This document shows positions 54,928 through 63,874 of a DNA stretch of 64,000 bases, in pieces. Every line of letters starts with the position of its first letter. Position 1 is the first letter of the stretch. The DNA is from Halomonas sp. SpR1 (GTDB lineage: Bacteria > Pseudomonadota > Gammaproteobacteria > Pseudomonadales > Halomonadaceae), in NCBI RefSeq assembly GCF_031010175.1, contig NZ_JAUAMB010000007.1, positions 97,823-161,822 of the forward strand. Direction: 5' to 3'. The notes under the pieces are model-generated. The model had not been told where the DNA came from, did not search any database, and worked only from the letters and a program-made list of their open reading frames with translations. The position numbers and the translations under genes are program-made.

Positions 54928-55644
54928 ATGGCCTGTGTATTGATCGTTAAAACTGGCGACGCTTTTCCGGAAGTTGTCGACCAGCACGGTGATTTTGAAA
55001 CGCTATTTGCAAAGCAGCTTAGCACGGCTATGCCCGCACATTTAGATTTACAGGTGTGGGATGCAACCCGCCAACCCAGCGCGCCTGAGCTTAAGACCCT
55101 CGCGGGCATTGTGATTACTGGCTCGCACAGTATGGTCAGTGAAGCCGAGCCCTGGAGCGAAGCACTCAAGCCGTGGCTGCAAGAGGCGTTAGCAAACGAC
55201 ACGCCAATGCTAGGCGTTTGCTACGGCCACCAGTTAATGGCCGCCGCTTTTGGTGGCGTGAGCGACTACCACCCGGCGGGTAGGGAATCCGGCACACGTA
55301 CCGTGCGGCTAACCCAAGCGGGACAGCAAGACCCGCTGTTTGGCCAATTGCCGGAAAGCTTTGCTGCCCATCTGACCCATGCCCAATCGGTGATGCAGGC
55401 GCCTCACGGCTCCACGGTGCTGGCCCATAACAGCCACGACGCCCACCAGGCGCTGCGCTACGGCCCACGCCAGTGGAGCGTGCAGTTTCACCCCGAGTTT
55501 ACGCCGCCGGTGATGCGCGCCTACCTTGAGCGCCAGCGCGCCGCGCTTCGCGACCAGGGCGAAGAGCCCGATACGCTGCTGGCAAACATTGTGGACTGCC
55601 ACGAAGCTTCCAGCCTACTGCGACGTTTTTTGGCGTTTGTGTAG
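54928..55644 (+). CDS. GMP-synthase-like glutamine amidotransferase (stand-alone)
   Basis: 238 residues from ATG 54928, chosen for GAGGGAG upstream; the frame extends further without conserved pattern. IVITGSHSMVSEAEPWSEAL, MLGVCYGHQLMAAAFGG (nucleophile) and WSVQFHPEFTP (His-Glu) are the class I triad regions. As with the protein at 22604-23302, no synthase domain is attached. It may act on free glutamine or gamma-glutamyl metabolites. It is the third such protein in the window. Confidence 0.9.
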   Translation: MACVLIVKTGDAFPEVVDQHGDFETLFAKQLSTAMPAHLDLQVWDATRQPSAPELKTLAGIVITGSHSMVSEAEPWSEALKPWLQEALANDTPMLGVCYGHQLMAAAFGGVSDYHPAGRESGTRTVRLTQAGQQDPLFGQLPESFAAHLTHAQSVMQAPHGSTVLAHNSHDAHQALRYGPRQWSVQFHPEFTPPVMRAYLERQRAALRDQGEEPDTLLANIVDCHEASSLLRRFLAFV

Positions 55645-55661
55645 CGCTTAGCACAAGCCGA

Positions 55662-56348
55662 CTACTTACGCAGGTCACGTCGCGAAGCCAATCGATCCGC
55701 CAGCCGCGTTGGCTCAGGCAGCTTGGTGCGCCCTAAGCAGCGCATCACCCACTCAAGCGATGTCTCCAGGGTGATGCGATGCCCAGGCGATATGTAGACG
55801 GGTTTAACCCTGGTTCGGGAGCGTAAAACCGCCCCAATGGTCTCTTGCCCCGCGTAAAGCGGCACCCAGTCACCACGCTGATCGCCCACTTCAGTGTGCT
55901 GGCCACATAGGCGCGACTTGGCAATTCCAATAGTGGGCAAATCCAGCCATAGCCCTAAGTGAGCCGCCACCCCTAACCGGCGTGGGTGCGCAATCCCCTG
56001 ACCATCGACCATGACCAGTTCAGGTATCACGTTGAGTTTCTCAAACGCGCCCAGCGCAGCGGGAATTTCGCGAAACGACAGCAGGCCGGGAATATACGGC
56101 ATACGCGTTGGCTCACGGTGAACGACTTGCTCAACCACGCTTAACTCGGGTGCTGTGGCGGGGTTCCATTTTAATACCACCACCGCCGCCCGGGTGATTT
56201 CGCCCCCCTCTTCAAAACCAATATCTACCCCGGCGATATGCGTTACCGGTGCTAAGCGGTCTGTCATTTCCAAGCGTTTGGCCAATTGCGACTGCAGTGC
56301 CCTCGCCTCCCTCGGTGCCAGATTCCATTCGTGTAGTGGTGTGAACAT
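55662..56348 (-). CDS. nfi: Endonuclease V
   Basis: 228 residues. HIAGVDIGFEEGGEITRAAVVV contains the first catalytic Asp; PYIPGLLSFREIPAAL is the strand-opening wedge loop; ELVMVDGQGIAHPRRLGVAAHLG carries the second Asp and DNA contacts; IGIAKSRL follows. It cleaves next to deaminated bases such as hypoxanthine. AAGGAGGAAG precedes ATG 56348. Directly ahead of that ribosome site lies a nine-copy GGTGAAT tandem repeat, so expression may vary with copy number. Confidence 0.95.
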   Translation of the reverse strand: MFTPLHEWNLAPREARALQSQLAKRLEMTDRLAPVTHIAGVDIGFEEGGEITRAAVVVLKWNPATAPELSVVEQVVHREPTRMPYIPGLLSFREIPAALGAFEKLNVIPELVMVDGQGIAHPRRLGVAAHLGLWLDLPTIGIAKSRLCGQHTEVGDQRGDWVPLYAGQETIGAVLRSRTRVKPVYISPGHRITLETSLEWVMRCLGRTKLPEPTRLADRLASRRDLRK

Positions 56349-56365
56349 GGCTTCCTCCTTGAAAC

Positions 56366-56433
56366 GGTGAATGGTGAATGGTGAATGGTGAATGGTGAAT
56401 GGTGAATGGTGAATGGTGAATGGTGAATGGTGA
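56366..56433. repeat. Heptanucleotide tandem repeat (GGTGAAT) x 9 upstream of nfi
   Basis: Nine perfect copies run from 56366 to 56428, with a partial tenth (GGTGA). The repeat ends 17 bp from the nfi start codon and only about 15 bp from the deaD terminator. It therefore fills nearly the whole space where an nfi promoter or leader must be. Confidence 0.97.
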
Positions 56434-56445
56434 CTAAGGTAGCAA

Positions 56446-56483
56446 AAAAACGCCCCCGCACCTGGAAAGGTGCGGGGGCGTTT
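56446..56483 (-). terminator. Strong intrinsic terminator of deaD
   Basis: A perfect 16-bp stem, AAACGCCCCCGCACCT with AGGTGCGGGGGCGTTT, has a four-base loop. Read on the minus strand it ends in TTTTTTT. Confidence 0.95.
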
Positions 56484-56540
56484 GAGACTGATTCAGGTGC
56501 CGTTTAACGGCAACTCATCAACCCTTACGTTGATAAAGAC

Positions 56541-58256
56541 CTAGGCGCGTTCGCGACGACGAACCGGCGCATCGCCTTCATCACGACGGCGGCGTGGAGC
56601 ACGCTCAGCCGGTGCGCTGTCTTCGCTGATTTCCAGCGGACGGCCAGCCACACGAGCACGGGCCATCTTAGTCAGAATCGTCGAGGGCAAGCCGCTCGGC
56701 AGTTCGACCACAGAGAAAGCGTTGCGGATATCGATACGGCCGATACGCGCGCCTTCAATGCCGCCTTCATTAGCGAGAGCGCCAACAAGTTGGCCTGGCT
56801 TGACGCCATCTTTATGACCAACGGAGACGCGGTAGCGCGTCATGCCTTCGGTCGGGCCGCTAGTGCGTTCACGACGTGCACCCGGCTTACCGGCTGGCGC
56901 GCCATCACGCGAAGGCTTCTCTTTGCGCGGTGCCTGTAGGCGACCGATCGGCGCTTCGTCAGCACGTGCCATAGCGGCAAACGCACAGGTCAGCTCAATC
57001 GGGTCGTGACCTTCTTCGATCAGCCGCTCAATCAAGGCACGCTGCTCTTCTGCGCCTTTGGTTAAGGAAGCGATAACCCGGTTATGGAAGACGTCATCGC
57101 GGTGGGCGCGAATGGCAGCTTCATCAGGCAATGGCATTTCAGTCATTTTCTGACCGGTTGCCTGCTCCATCCAGCCTACTTTACGGCCTTCACGGAAACC
57201 CGCAAAGGTAATCGCGATGCCGCTGCGGCCCGCACGACCAGTACGACCGATACGGTGCGTATAGGCTTCCGCATCTTGGGGCAGGTCGTAGTTGATAACG
57301 TGAGTAATGCGCGATACGTCTAGACCACGCGCAGCCACATCAGTCGCAATCAGCACGTCGACTTTGCCACGCTTCAAGCGCGTAATGGTGCGCTCACGCA
57401 GGCTCTGATCCAGATCACCCGACAAGCCTGCGGCGTTAACGCCACGTGCGGTCAGTTGCTCAACCAGCGTGGTACACGCAGCACGGGTACGCACAAAGAC
57501 GATAGCGCCATCGACCGGTTCAACTTCAAGAATACGCGACAGCGCTTCCAGCTTAGCGCCGCCATCAACGCGCACAATGCGCTGTTCGATGTTTTCGCCG
57601 GTAGTGGTGCCAGACTCAATGGCGACTTTCACCGGATTAACCAAATAGCGGTTAACGATGCGCTCAATTTCAGTCGGCAGTGTCGCCGAGAAGAACACAC
57701 GCTGGGCATCTTTCGGGGTATCGGCAACCACGCGTTTTACGTCGTCGATAAAGCCCATGCGCAGCATTTCATCAGCTTCGTCCAGTACCAGAGCGGAGAG
57801 GCCGTCAAGCTTCAGGCTACCGCGGTCCAGGTGGTCGATAATCCGGCCTGGGGTACCCACAACCACTTGTGCGCCACGCTTAAGGGCGCCCAGCTGTTCA
57901 CGGTACTCTTGACCACCACAGAGGGTGGCAACTTCAAGACCTTTCAGGTTTTGGCCATACTTGCTAAACGAAGCAGCTACTTGCTGAGCCAATTCGCGGG
58001 TTGGCGCCATTACCAGCACTTGCGGCTCGCGGCGAGTCAGTTCTAAACGTGACAGTAACGGTAATGCAAACGCTGCGGTTTTGCCGGTACCCGTCTGGGC
58101 CTGGCCCAGCATATCGCGGCCTTCAAGCAGCGCAGGGATGGTTTGCGCCTGAATCGGCGAGGGAACTAGATAGCCCTGTGATTCAACAGCAGACAAAACG
58201 GCAGGCAATAGAGCGAGATCGCCGAAGCTCGGCGAAGCGACAGAAGTCGAGGTCAT
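56541..58256 (-). CDS. deaD: DEAD-box ATP-dependent RNA helicase with DbpA-type RNA-binding domain
   Basis: 571 residues. Helicase motifs in order: Q motif (SPIQAQTIPALL), AQTGTGKTAAFALP, PTRELAQQVA, TPGRIIDHL, LDEADEMLRMGF, FSATLP, then domain 2 with ATDVAARGLDV and HRIGRTGRAGRSG. The C-terminal part has the DbpA/RRM-like domain (MTRYRVSVGHKDGVKPGQLVGAL) and an Arg-rich tail. It fits DeaD/CsdA, acting in ribosome assembly and RNA unwinding, especially in the cold. A long untranslated leader probably precedes it. Confidence 0.95.
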   Translation of the reverse strand: MTSTSVASPSFGDLALLPAVLSAVESQGYLVPSPIQAQTIPALLEGRDMLGQAQTGTGKTAAFALPLLSRLELTRREPQVLVMAPTRELAQQVAASFSKYGQNLKGLEVATLCGGQEYREQLGALKRGAQVVVGTPGRIIDHLDRGSLKLDGLSALVLDEADEMLRMGFIDDVKRVVADTPKDAQRVFFSATLPTEIERIVNRYLVNPVKVAIESGTTTGENIEQRIVRVDGGAKLEALSRILEVEPVDGAIVFVRTRAACTTLVEQLTARGVNAAGLSGDLDQSLRERTITRLKRGKVDVLIATDVAARGLDVSRITHVINYDLPQDAEAYTHRIGRTGRAGRSGIAITFAGFREGRKVGWMEQATGQKMTEMPLPDEAAIRAHRDDVFHNRVIASLTKGAEEQRALIERLIEEGHDPIELTCAFAAMARADEAPIGRLQAPRKEKPSRDGAPAGKPGARRERTSGPTEGMTRYRVSVGHKDGVKPGQLVGALANEGGIEGARIGRIDIRNAFSVVELPSGLPSTILTKMARARVAGRPLEISEDSAPAERAPRRRRDEGDAPVRRRERA

Positions 58257-58787
58257 TAATCACACCTTGGTAGGCCGGTAAGTACCGGCAAAAAACATCA
58301 TAAGCGTCTCTGACTTTGTCATCGCATAACGACATAACATGTGGTCGTTAACGAAACAGGCACCGCCGTAGCGGTCATAGCCATCAATGGAGTCGGAGAC
58401 GCCGGTCGCACCTAGCATCCGGTTGGCAAGCACCGCGTTAACGGGCCAACCGTTGTGGCGACCTACTGCGCCGATTTCACCCGTTTGGTGAAATACTGGA
58501 GGCGCGCCATCTACACAGCAATGAACATCTAGCAATTGGCGAGATGTTCCCGCAAGCGACACTACAAATAACTATTAACATCTACTCATTAATAACTATG
58601 CAGTTTAACGCTTACCGTCGTGATGGAGGGGTCAACACATGCGAGGAGGGCGCATCCTAACATCGCATTTCGCTTCTGACCAGCATTTTTAACTTACACC
58701 ACATTGAAACAGAGACTTGCACTCATGCACATATGGTCTAACCTGAGAAATGCCTAAACAAGTTCACTATTCTCAAGGAGCGATGCA
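58257..58787. other. Intergenic region, probable long deaD leader
   Basis: The 531 bp between deaD and the divergent csbD-like gene holds no convincing gene. A 100-codon frame on the minus strand (58260-58562) has no ribosome site or domain pattern. The first 300 bp next to deaD is GC-rich with short pairings, as in known long cold-shock leaders. The part near 58690-58785 is AT-richer and ends in AAGGAGCG before the csbD ATG. Confidence 0.4.
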
Positions 58788-58985
58788 ATGAACTGGGATC
58801 AAATCGAGGGCAAATGGACAGAGATGAGGGGCAAGGCCCGCGCTAGTTGGGGTGAGCTTACTGACGATGAACTGGATCAGATCGGCGGTAAGAAAGACCA
58901 ACTGGTAGGCAAGCTTCAGCAGAAGTATGGTCTTGAGCGCGAAGAAGCAGAGCGCCAAGCCGACGACTGGGCTGACAAGCAGTAA
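58788..58985 (+). CDS. CsbD-family stress protein (YjbJ type)
   Basis: 65 residues, a textbook CsbD protein: MNWDQIEGKWTEMRGKARAS, WGELTDDELDQIGGKKDQLVG, then GLEREEAERQADDW. CsbD/YjbJ proteins are abundant in stationary phase and under osmotic stress; their molecular role is unknown. AAGGAGCG precedes the start. It is followed after 111 bp by a periplasmic PRC-barrel gene on the same strand, a pairing that suggests shared stress control. Confidence 0.95.
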   Translation: MNWDQIEGKWTEMRGKARASWGELTDDELDQIGGKKDQLVGKLQQKYGLEREEAERQADDWADKQ

Positions 58986-59096
58986 CGTTTTTACTGCACC
59001 TTCTATCAATTCTCTATTCCTGTTTTAAGCCTGTCGGCTTGCTAACACCAGCCGATAAGCGAGTTAACATTTGTCGTAGCCACATGGAGAGATGCT

Positions 59097-59579
59097 ATGC
59101 GTAAGACAATCCTGACTACAGTGATCAGCACCGCCCTACTGGGAAGCTTTGCGATGGGTGCTCATGCCCAAAACGAACCTCAGGGCATGTATTCTGCTGA
59201 TGATATTCTTGATGCAGAGGTCTATTTTGCCGGCGGTTCCGGCGAAGAAATTGGCAACGTTGATGATATCTTGTTTGATGAAGAGATGCGTATCAGTGCC
59301 ATTGTGATCGAAAGCGGTTCAGTACTTGGCCTAGGCGGTCGTGAAATCGTTGTTGATACCGATTACTTCACCCTAGAAACCGAAACGGAAGCCGACGGTG
59401 ATACCGAACATCGCATCATGGTCGACGCCAGCCAGGAAGAGGTGGAAGCCTTCCCTGCTTATGATAATGACTGGTGGGAACAGACTAAAGCCAACGCCCG
59501 TGATGCCTGGCAAACGACACAAGAAGGCGCTGAGAGCGCTTGGCAGCGCACTCGCGATGCGGTAAACGCAGACCAATAA
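59097..59579 (+). CDS. Periplasmic PRC-barrel domain protein
   Basis: 160 residues. Signal peptide MRKTILTTVISTALLGSFAM ending AHAQ, then a PRC-barrel (ILDAEVYFAGGSGEEIGNVDDI, AIVIESGSVLGLGGREIVV). The C-terminal helix is rich in Trp, Asp and Gln (WWEQTKANARDAWQTTQEGA). PRC-barrels are small beta domains found in RimM and photosynthetic reaction centres, but the secreted stress-type members have no known function. GGAGAG precedes the ATG; a terminator follows. Confidence 0.93.
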   Translation: MRKTILTTVISTALLGSFAMGAHAQNEPQGMYSADDILDAEVYFAGGSGEEIGNVDDILFDEEMRISAIVIESGSVLGLGGREIVVDTDYFTLETETEADGDTEHRIMVDASQEEVEAFPAYDNDWWEQTKANARDAWQTTQEGAESAWQRTRDAVNADQ

Positions 59580-59608
59580 GGTTGTTAAGTCAGTCAGCAT
59601 CAATAGTT

Positions 59609-59639
59609 AAAAGGGCCGCCCAATGGGGTGGCCCTTTTT
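59609..59639 (+). terminator. Intrinsic terminator of the PRC-barrel gene
   Basis: AAAGGGCCGCCC and GGGTGGCCCTTTTT pair with a short AATG loop and end in T5. It also lies in front of the convergent yqjG-type gene. Confidence 0.88.
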
Positions 59640-59666
59640 GATGAAAACCGCCTTGTGTCGGGCTTA

Positions 59667-60659
59667 CTATTTCCGCCGCACCCCTTTGCCCGGCAAACGT
59701 TCCCGGTCATGGGACCGCTGAAAATCGAGTAGTGGGCCAGCAGGCACGATACGCGTCGGGTTAATCGTGTCGTGGCTATAATAGTAGTGGCGTTTGATGT
59801 GATCCATATTGACGGTCTCAGCCACCCCGGGCCACTGGTAGATTTCTCTCACGTAATTGGAAAGATTGGGGTAGTCCTCAATAAGCTTAAAATTGCATTT
59901 GAAGTGACCATAGTAAACTGCATCAAACCGGATCAGCGTTGTAAACAGACGAATGTCCGCCTCGGTTAGCCACTCGCCTGCCAAATAACGCTGTTCAGCC
60001 AAGCGTGCTTCCATACGCCCTAGGGCGTCAAACAATGCCTTCACATGCTTTTCATAAACCGCCTGTTCGGTGGCAAAGCCCGATTTATAGACACCATTAT
60101 TGATGTGGTCGTAGACATCAGCGTTAACGTCATCAATGACGCTACGCAGGTCTTGAGGGTAAAAATCCAGGTCGTTACCAGTCAACTCATCAAACGCACG
60201 ATTAAACATACGCAGCAGATCCGCAGACTCATTATTAACAATGGCACTACGCTGTTTATCCCATAGCACGGGCACAGTAACACGGCCGGTATAGTGCGGG
60301 TCGGTCATGGTGTAGAGCTGGTGGTGAAAGTCGACGTTGTTAATAGGGTCACCACTGGCGCCCTCGTCCTGGCGATACGTCCAGCCTTGGTCGAGCATCA
60401 ACGGGCTGACATGAGATGTACCGATCAGCGGCTCCAGCCCTTTCAACTTGCGCATAATCAAGGCGCGATGCGCCCAGGGGCAGGCGAGCGATACATATAA
60501 GTGATAGCGCTCTTTTTCAGCGGGGTGACAATCGCCGTCGGTCTCAGCCTGGTCACCTACCCAATCGCGCAACTGGGCAGATTCGCGTACAAACTCGCCG
60601 CCGTGCTTTTTGGTGTCATACCACTGGTCTTGCCATTCGCCGTTTACAAGTAGTCCCAT
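59667..60659 (-). CDS. yqjG: Glutathionyl-hydroquinone reductase (YqjG/PcpF type GST)
   Basis: 330 residues, Xi-class glutathione transferase. The catalytic Cys is in YVSLACPWAHRALIMRKLKG; TVPVLWDKQRSAIVNNESADLLRMF is the glutathione-binding loop; GEWLTEADIRLFTTLIRFD and the YxxYx C-terminal region are conserved. It removes glutathione from quinone adducts in the cytoplasm. It follows a LysR gene by 90 bp on the same strand, which may control it. Confidence 0.93.
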   Translation of the reverse strand: MGLLVNGEWQDQWYDTKKHGGEFVRESAQLRDWVGDQAETDGDCHPAEKERYHLYVSLACPWAHRALIMRKLKGLEPLIGTSHVSPLMLDQGWTYRQDEGASGDPINNVDFHHQLYTMTDPHYTGRVTVPVLWDKQRSAIVNNESADLLRMFNRAFDELTGNDLDFYPQDLRSVIDDVNADVYDHINNGVYKSGFATEQAVYEKHVKALFDALGRMEARLAEQRYLAGEWLTEADIRLFTTLIRFDAVYYGHFKCNFKLIEDYPNLSNYVREIYQWPGVAETVNMDHIKRHYYYSHDTINPTRIVPAGPLLDFQRSHDRERLPGKGVRRK

Positions 60660-60749
60660 GAAGCGTCTCCTGAAAAGTTTTTTGGGTCTTATAGCTATTG
60701 CATTACTTTTTCAGCATACGCCCGCTTCAAGGAGGCTCAAGCGGATGTT

Positions 60750-61673
60750 TTACGGCCTTTCATTCGAGTCAGTCGAATCATGCAACGCGCACTCGCTTAC
60801 CACGGCTTGTTTCAGCGCAGCGGCCATCGCATGGGCCGCAGGCCCTGCCCGATCCCGGTCGCGGAAAATTATCTGAATCGGCACTTCGCGAATACCGCCC
60901 GCTGGCAGAGGTAGCGGTTTTAATTGACCACTTTTTAACTCTTCAGAAATACGTGTTTCCGGCATCCACGCAAACCCCAGGCCACGCCTTAGCATATCAA
61001 GCGAGGTGTTTAGGTGGCTGACGGTCCAGCGCTGCTCCGCTTTCAGCCAACCCGCGTTGGTTGATTGGCGCAGTGCTGAATCACGCACCACTAACTGCCG
61101 ATGTTGGGCCAGGTCGCGCAGATCCAATGAGCGCCCCAATTGGTGCAGCGCATGCTGGGGATGCGCCACCGCAACAAAACGCACCGTTACCAGCGGCTCA
61201 CCTAAAAAGCCCTGCGCCTCAATGCCAGAGACCACAAGATCTGCGCGGCCATCATAGAGCATCTCAATACCGCCATTGAGAACACTCTCGTGTAACTGAA
61301 CACGCACCTGTGGGTACGTTTCCGAAAAGCGCTCCAACGCTTTGGCTTGAGCGGCAACAGGAAACACCTGATCGATTGCTACCACTACTTCCGCTTCTAA
61401 ACCAGCGGCTAACCGGGTGGCGACATCCTCAAGCGACGCCGCACTCTCGATTAATTGACGCGCACGCCGAAGCAGCAGCTCGCCCGCTTCAGTTAACCGC
61501 ACTTGTCGGCCAATAGGCTCCAGCACTTGGACACCTAACTGCTCTTCTAATTTATGCACGGCATGATTCAGCGTGGAAGGGCTTTTATGTACAGCTTCTG
61601 CCGCACGCGCAAAGCCACCGTGGTCAACCACGGCGGCCAACATTTGCCATTGTGAAAGTGTTACCCGGGACAT
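60750..61673 (-). CDS. LysR-family transcriptional regulator
   Basis: 307 residues from ATG 61673, with GAGGAAA upstream; the longer frame to 61772 has no ribosome site. The winged HTH is QWQMLAAVVDHGGFARAAEAVHKSPSTLNHAVHKLEEQLG, then RLTEAGELLLRRARQL. The effector domain contains ADLVVSGIEAQGFLG and LDMLRRGLGFAWMPE. It is tandem with, not divergent from, the hydroquinone reductase gene, so its targets are uncertain. Confidence 0.93.
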   Translation of the reverse strand: MSRVTLSQWQMLAAVVDHGGFARAAEAVHKSPSTLNHAVHKLEEQLGVQVLEPIGRQVRLTEAGELLLRRARQLIESAASLEDVATRLAAGLEAEVVVAIDQVFPVAAQAKALERFSETYPQVRVQLHESVLNGGIEMLYDGRADLVVSGIEAQGFLGEPLVTVRFVAVAHPQHALHQLGRSLDLRDLAQHRQLVVRDSALRQSTNAGWLKAEQRWTVSHLNTSLDMLRRGLGFAWMPETRISEELKSGQLKPLPLPAGGIREVPIQIIFRDRDRAGPAAHAMAAALKQAVVSECALHDSTDSNERP

Positions 61674-62124
61674 TTCGATTTCCTCAACGCAATACAGCGA
61701 AACAATGCGCTTAATGTTCGAAAAAGCATGTGTTCGAAAAGCATGGCTAGAATGCCAGGAAACAGCCGACACTTCCGCCCATGCTTGTAAAATGCTTGAT
61801 AATAGCCGCTAGTGGCAGGCAAAAAAGCGCTCCACGCCTAGCGAGCGGCCAAATACTTACCATTGGGCATAGTTAAATTTTTAAAAAACGTATTTTTCGC
61901 CTATAGTTAACTCAGGATATTTAGTTAGCAAGCTTTGCTGGTTACATTTGTTAGCAAACGGTGTTTATAAATAGTAATCTTTGTCTATTATTGCTATTTT
62001 TATGTTTAATTACATTTTATGTATAGACATACAGTCTATGCACCCCTGCCTTCATGGGGTATGGTTCCTGGGTTTATTCACTTTATAGTTACTTTTAATC
62101 ACGAACTCGGCGGTCCATTTACCC
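61674..62124. other. AT-rich intergenic region before the M23 peptidase gene
   Basis: No gene is supported in these 451 bp. The last 260 bp is markedly AT-rich and contains repeated TTAGTTAGCAA and TTGTTAGCAAA segments (61921-61960) and several TATA-like boxes. It is a likely promoter zone with possible regulator binding, but no clear operator. Confidence 0.4.
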
Positions 62125-63849
62125 ATGTTGCGAATCCTCCATTCGCTGCCTCGCACGCATAAATTATTACTGTTACCCGTGGCCACAATGGTCACAGTGC
62201 TGGGCACACAAAAATTACTGACGACATACCAAGACTTAAATCAACTGCACACACCGCTTGAAAGCGTGCTGGTACCGCTTCCAAGTGATTCTACTCCGGG
62301 CGTTCCCTCCCTGCGTCAAGAACGCACTCCGGTGGCAGAAGCGATCGACCGCGCCTCCCGTGCCCTCGACGCCACTCGTGAAAATATTCCCCTTAGTGAG
62401 CTTACAGCTACCGAAATCGTTGACCTTGACGTCATTGCCAATGCGGAAGCTGGTATGGCAAGCCAACCCGCCCCAGGTGGAGATGTCACGGTATTGAAAG
62501 CTGCATCTCTTGGTGACGCGCCAACGCTTAATACTTTAGCGCTAGGCAACAGCAGCATTGATGATGGCGCGCTGCACATGGCCATTGTGCTGGGCACACT
62601 AGCAAGTGGCATGCTTGATGTAGATGACTCCTCCTCCGTTGAAATAGCCGACGCCACCTCTTATGAGGACTACGGCATTGAGCTATTCGATGATATCTCG
62701 TTTCTGGATTTAGAGCTGGCAGCTGAAGAGCCGTTTGTGCCTGAGTGGCAAACACACATTGTCGAATCTGGCGAAACCTTCGCCGTGCTGGCGCAGAATG
62801 AATTAGGCCTGGGCTACAGCGAAGTGATGGCACTGCTTGAAGATCTACCCGATCAGCGCATGCTAACTAATTGGCGCGCCGGTCACAGTTTTGATTATCA
62901 GCTGGATGAAGATGGCCGCTTGTTATCGCTGCGAATGATGAAAAACACCCGCGATGGCATATTGTTGGAGAAGGATGCAGATCACTTCGCCATCACCACC
63001 ATAGAACGTCAGGGCGAACCGGTTCAGCGCCTCTATGCAGGTAGCGTCAGCGGTAGTTTTGCGCGCTCCGCTCAGGCGACTGGTTTGAACAGCGGCTCGG
63101 TAACGGAATTGACGAAGCTGCTTGAGAAGAAACTCGATTTCAGGCGTGACAGCCGCCGCGGCGATCGCTTCCAGGTGCTAGTCGAATCAGACATGATCGA
63201 CGGGGAAACGCTTGATTCTCGCGTTCTCGCGGTGCAATACGACGGCGAGCGCATGGATTTAACCGTTGTGCGCAATGCCAGCGACGATAATTTCTACACA
63301 CCAGAGGGTGGTAGCCTGGATCCCGCCTTTGCCCGCCACCCATTCGAAGGCAATTACCGCTTAAGCTCTGGCTTCAACCCACGCCGTAAGCACCCGGTGA
63401 CTGGCCGCATCAGCCCTCATAACGGCACCGATTTTGCTATGCCCATTGGTACACCGGTAACGGCTCCCGCCAATGGTGTTGTCGAGCGCGTGAGTAACCA
63501 TCACGCCGCTGGCCGCTATATCGTCATTCGTCATGACAACGGCTACCGTACCCGCTATCTGCACCTCTCCCGACCGCTGGTGACGCAAGGTGAACGAGTA
63601 ACAATGGGCGAGCGTATCGCGCTGTCGGGCAATACAGGCCGCAGCACCGGCCCACACCTGCACTACGAAGTCATCGTCAACAACTCGCCGGTGAATGCAA
63701 TGACCGTTCCCCTGCCAGAAAATACCAGCTTGAGCGGCGACACGCTTATTGCCTTCCAGAACCAGGCAGCGCCAATGTTAGCTGCGCTGGAAAGCGGCGA
63801 AACCGGGCCGGTTAGCGTGGCTAACTATCAGCAGGAAAGCGACGACTAG
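62125..63849 (+). CDS. M23-family murein DD-endopeptidase (MepM/YebA type)
   Basis: 574 residues. An N-terminal membrane anchor (LLLLPVATMVTVLGTQKLL) is followed by a variable acidic linker to about residue 205. Next comes an OapA/LysM-like domain (THIVESGETFAVLAQNELG, DLPDQRMLTNWRAGH) and the peptidase core. The zinc residues are in HNGTDFAMPIGTPV (His, Asp) and HLHYEV (His-x-His), with GRSTGPHLHYEV typical of M23. It cuts peptidoglycan cross-links for cell-wall growth. The acidic linker is longer than usual. An intron end lies 26 bp downstream. Confidence 0.95.
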   Translation: MLRILHSLPRTHKLLLLPVATMVTVLGTQKLLTTYQDLNQLHTPLESVLVPLPSDSTPGVPSLRQERTPVAEAIDRASRALDATRENIPLSELTATEIVDLDVIANAEAGMASQPAPGGDVTVLKAASLGDAPTLNTLALGNSSIDDGALHMAIVLGTLASGMLDVDDSSSVEIADATSYEDYGIELFDDISFLDLELAAEEPFVPEWQTHIVESGETFAVLAQNELGLGYSEVMALLEDLPDQRMLTNWRAGHSFDYQLDEDGRLLSLRMMKNTRDGILLEKDADHFAITTIERQGEPVQRLYAGSVSGSFARSAQATGLNSGSVTELTKLLEKKLDFRRDSRRGDRFQVLVESDMIDGETLDSRVLAVQYDGERMDLTVVRNASDDNFYTPEGGSLDPAFARHPFEGNYRLSSGFNPRRKHPVTGRISPHNGTDFAMPIGTPVTAPANGVVERVSNHHAAGRYIVIRHDNGYRTRYLHLSRPLVTQGERVTMGERIALSGNTGRSTGPHLHYEVIVNNSPVNAMTVPLPENTSLSGDTLIAFQNQAAPMLAALESGETGPVSVANYQQESDD

Positions 63850-63874
63850 CACGCTATCCAGTAACGAATGCTTA

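Noticed and set aside
56366..56433. Short repeats as a possible CRISPR array
   Set aside because: Units are 7 bp, contiguous and without spacers.
56264..56461. Minus-strand frame reading the heptamer as repeated IHHSPFT
   Set aside because: The repeat is open in several frames by composition and the frame runs out of phase into nfi.
58260..58562. 100-codon frame upstream of deaD
   Set aside because: No Shine-Dalgarno, no recognisable domain, ends three bases before deaD; better explained as leader.
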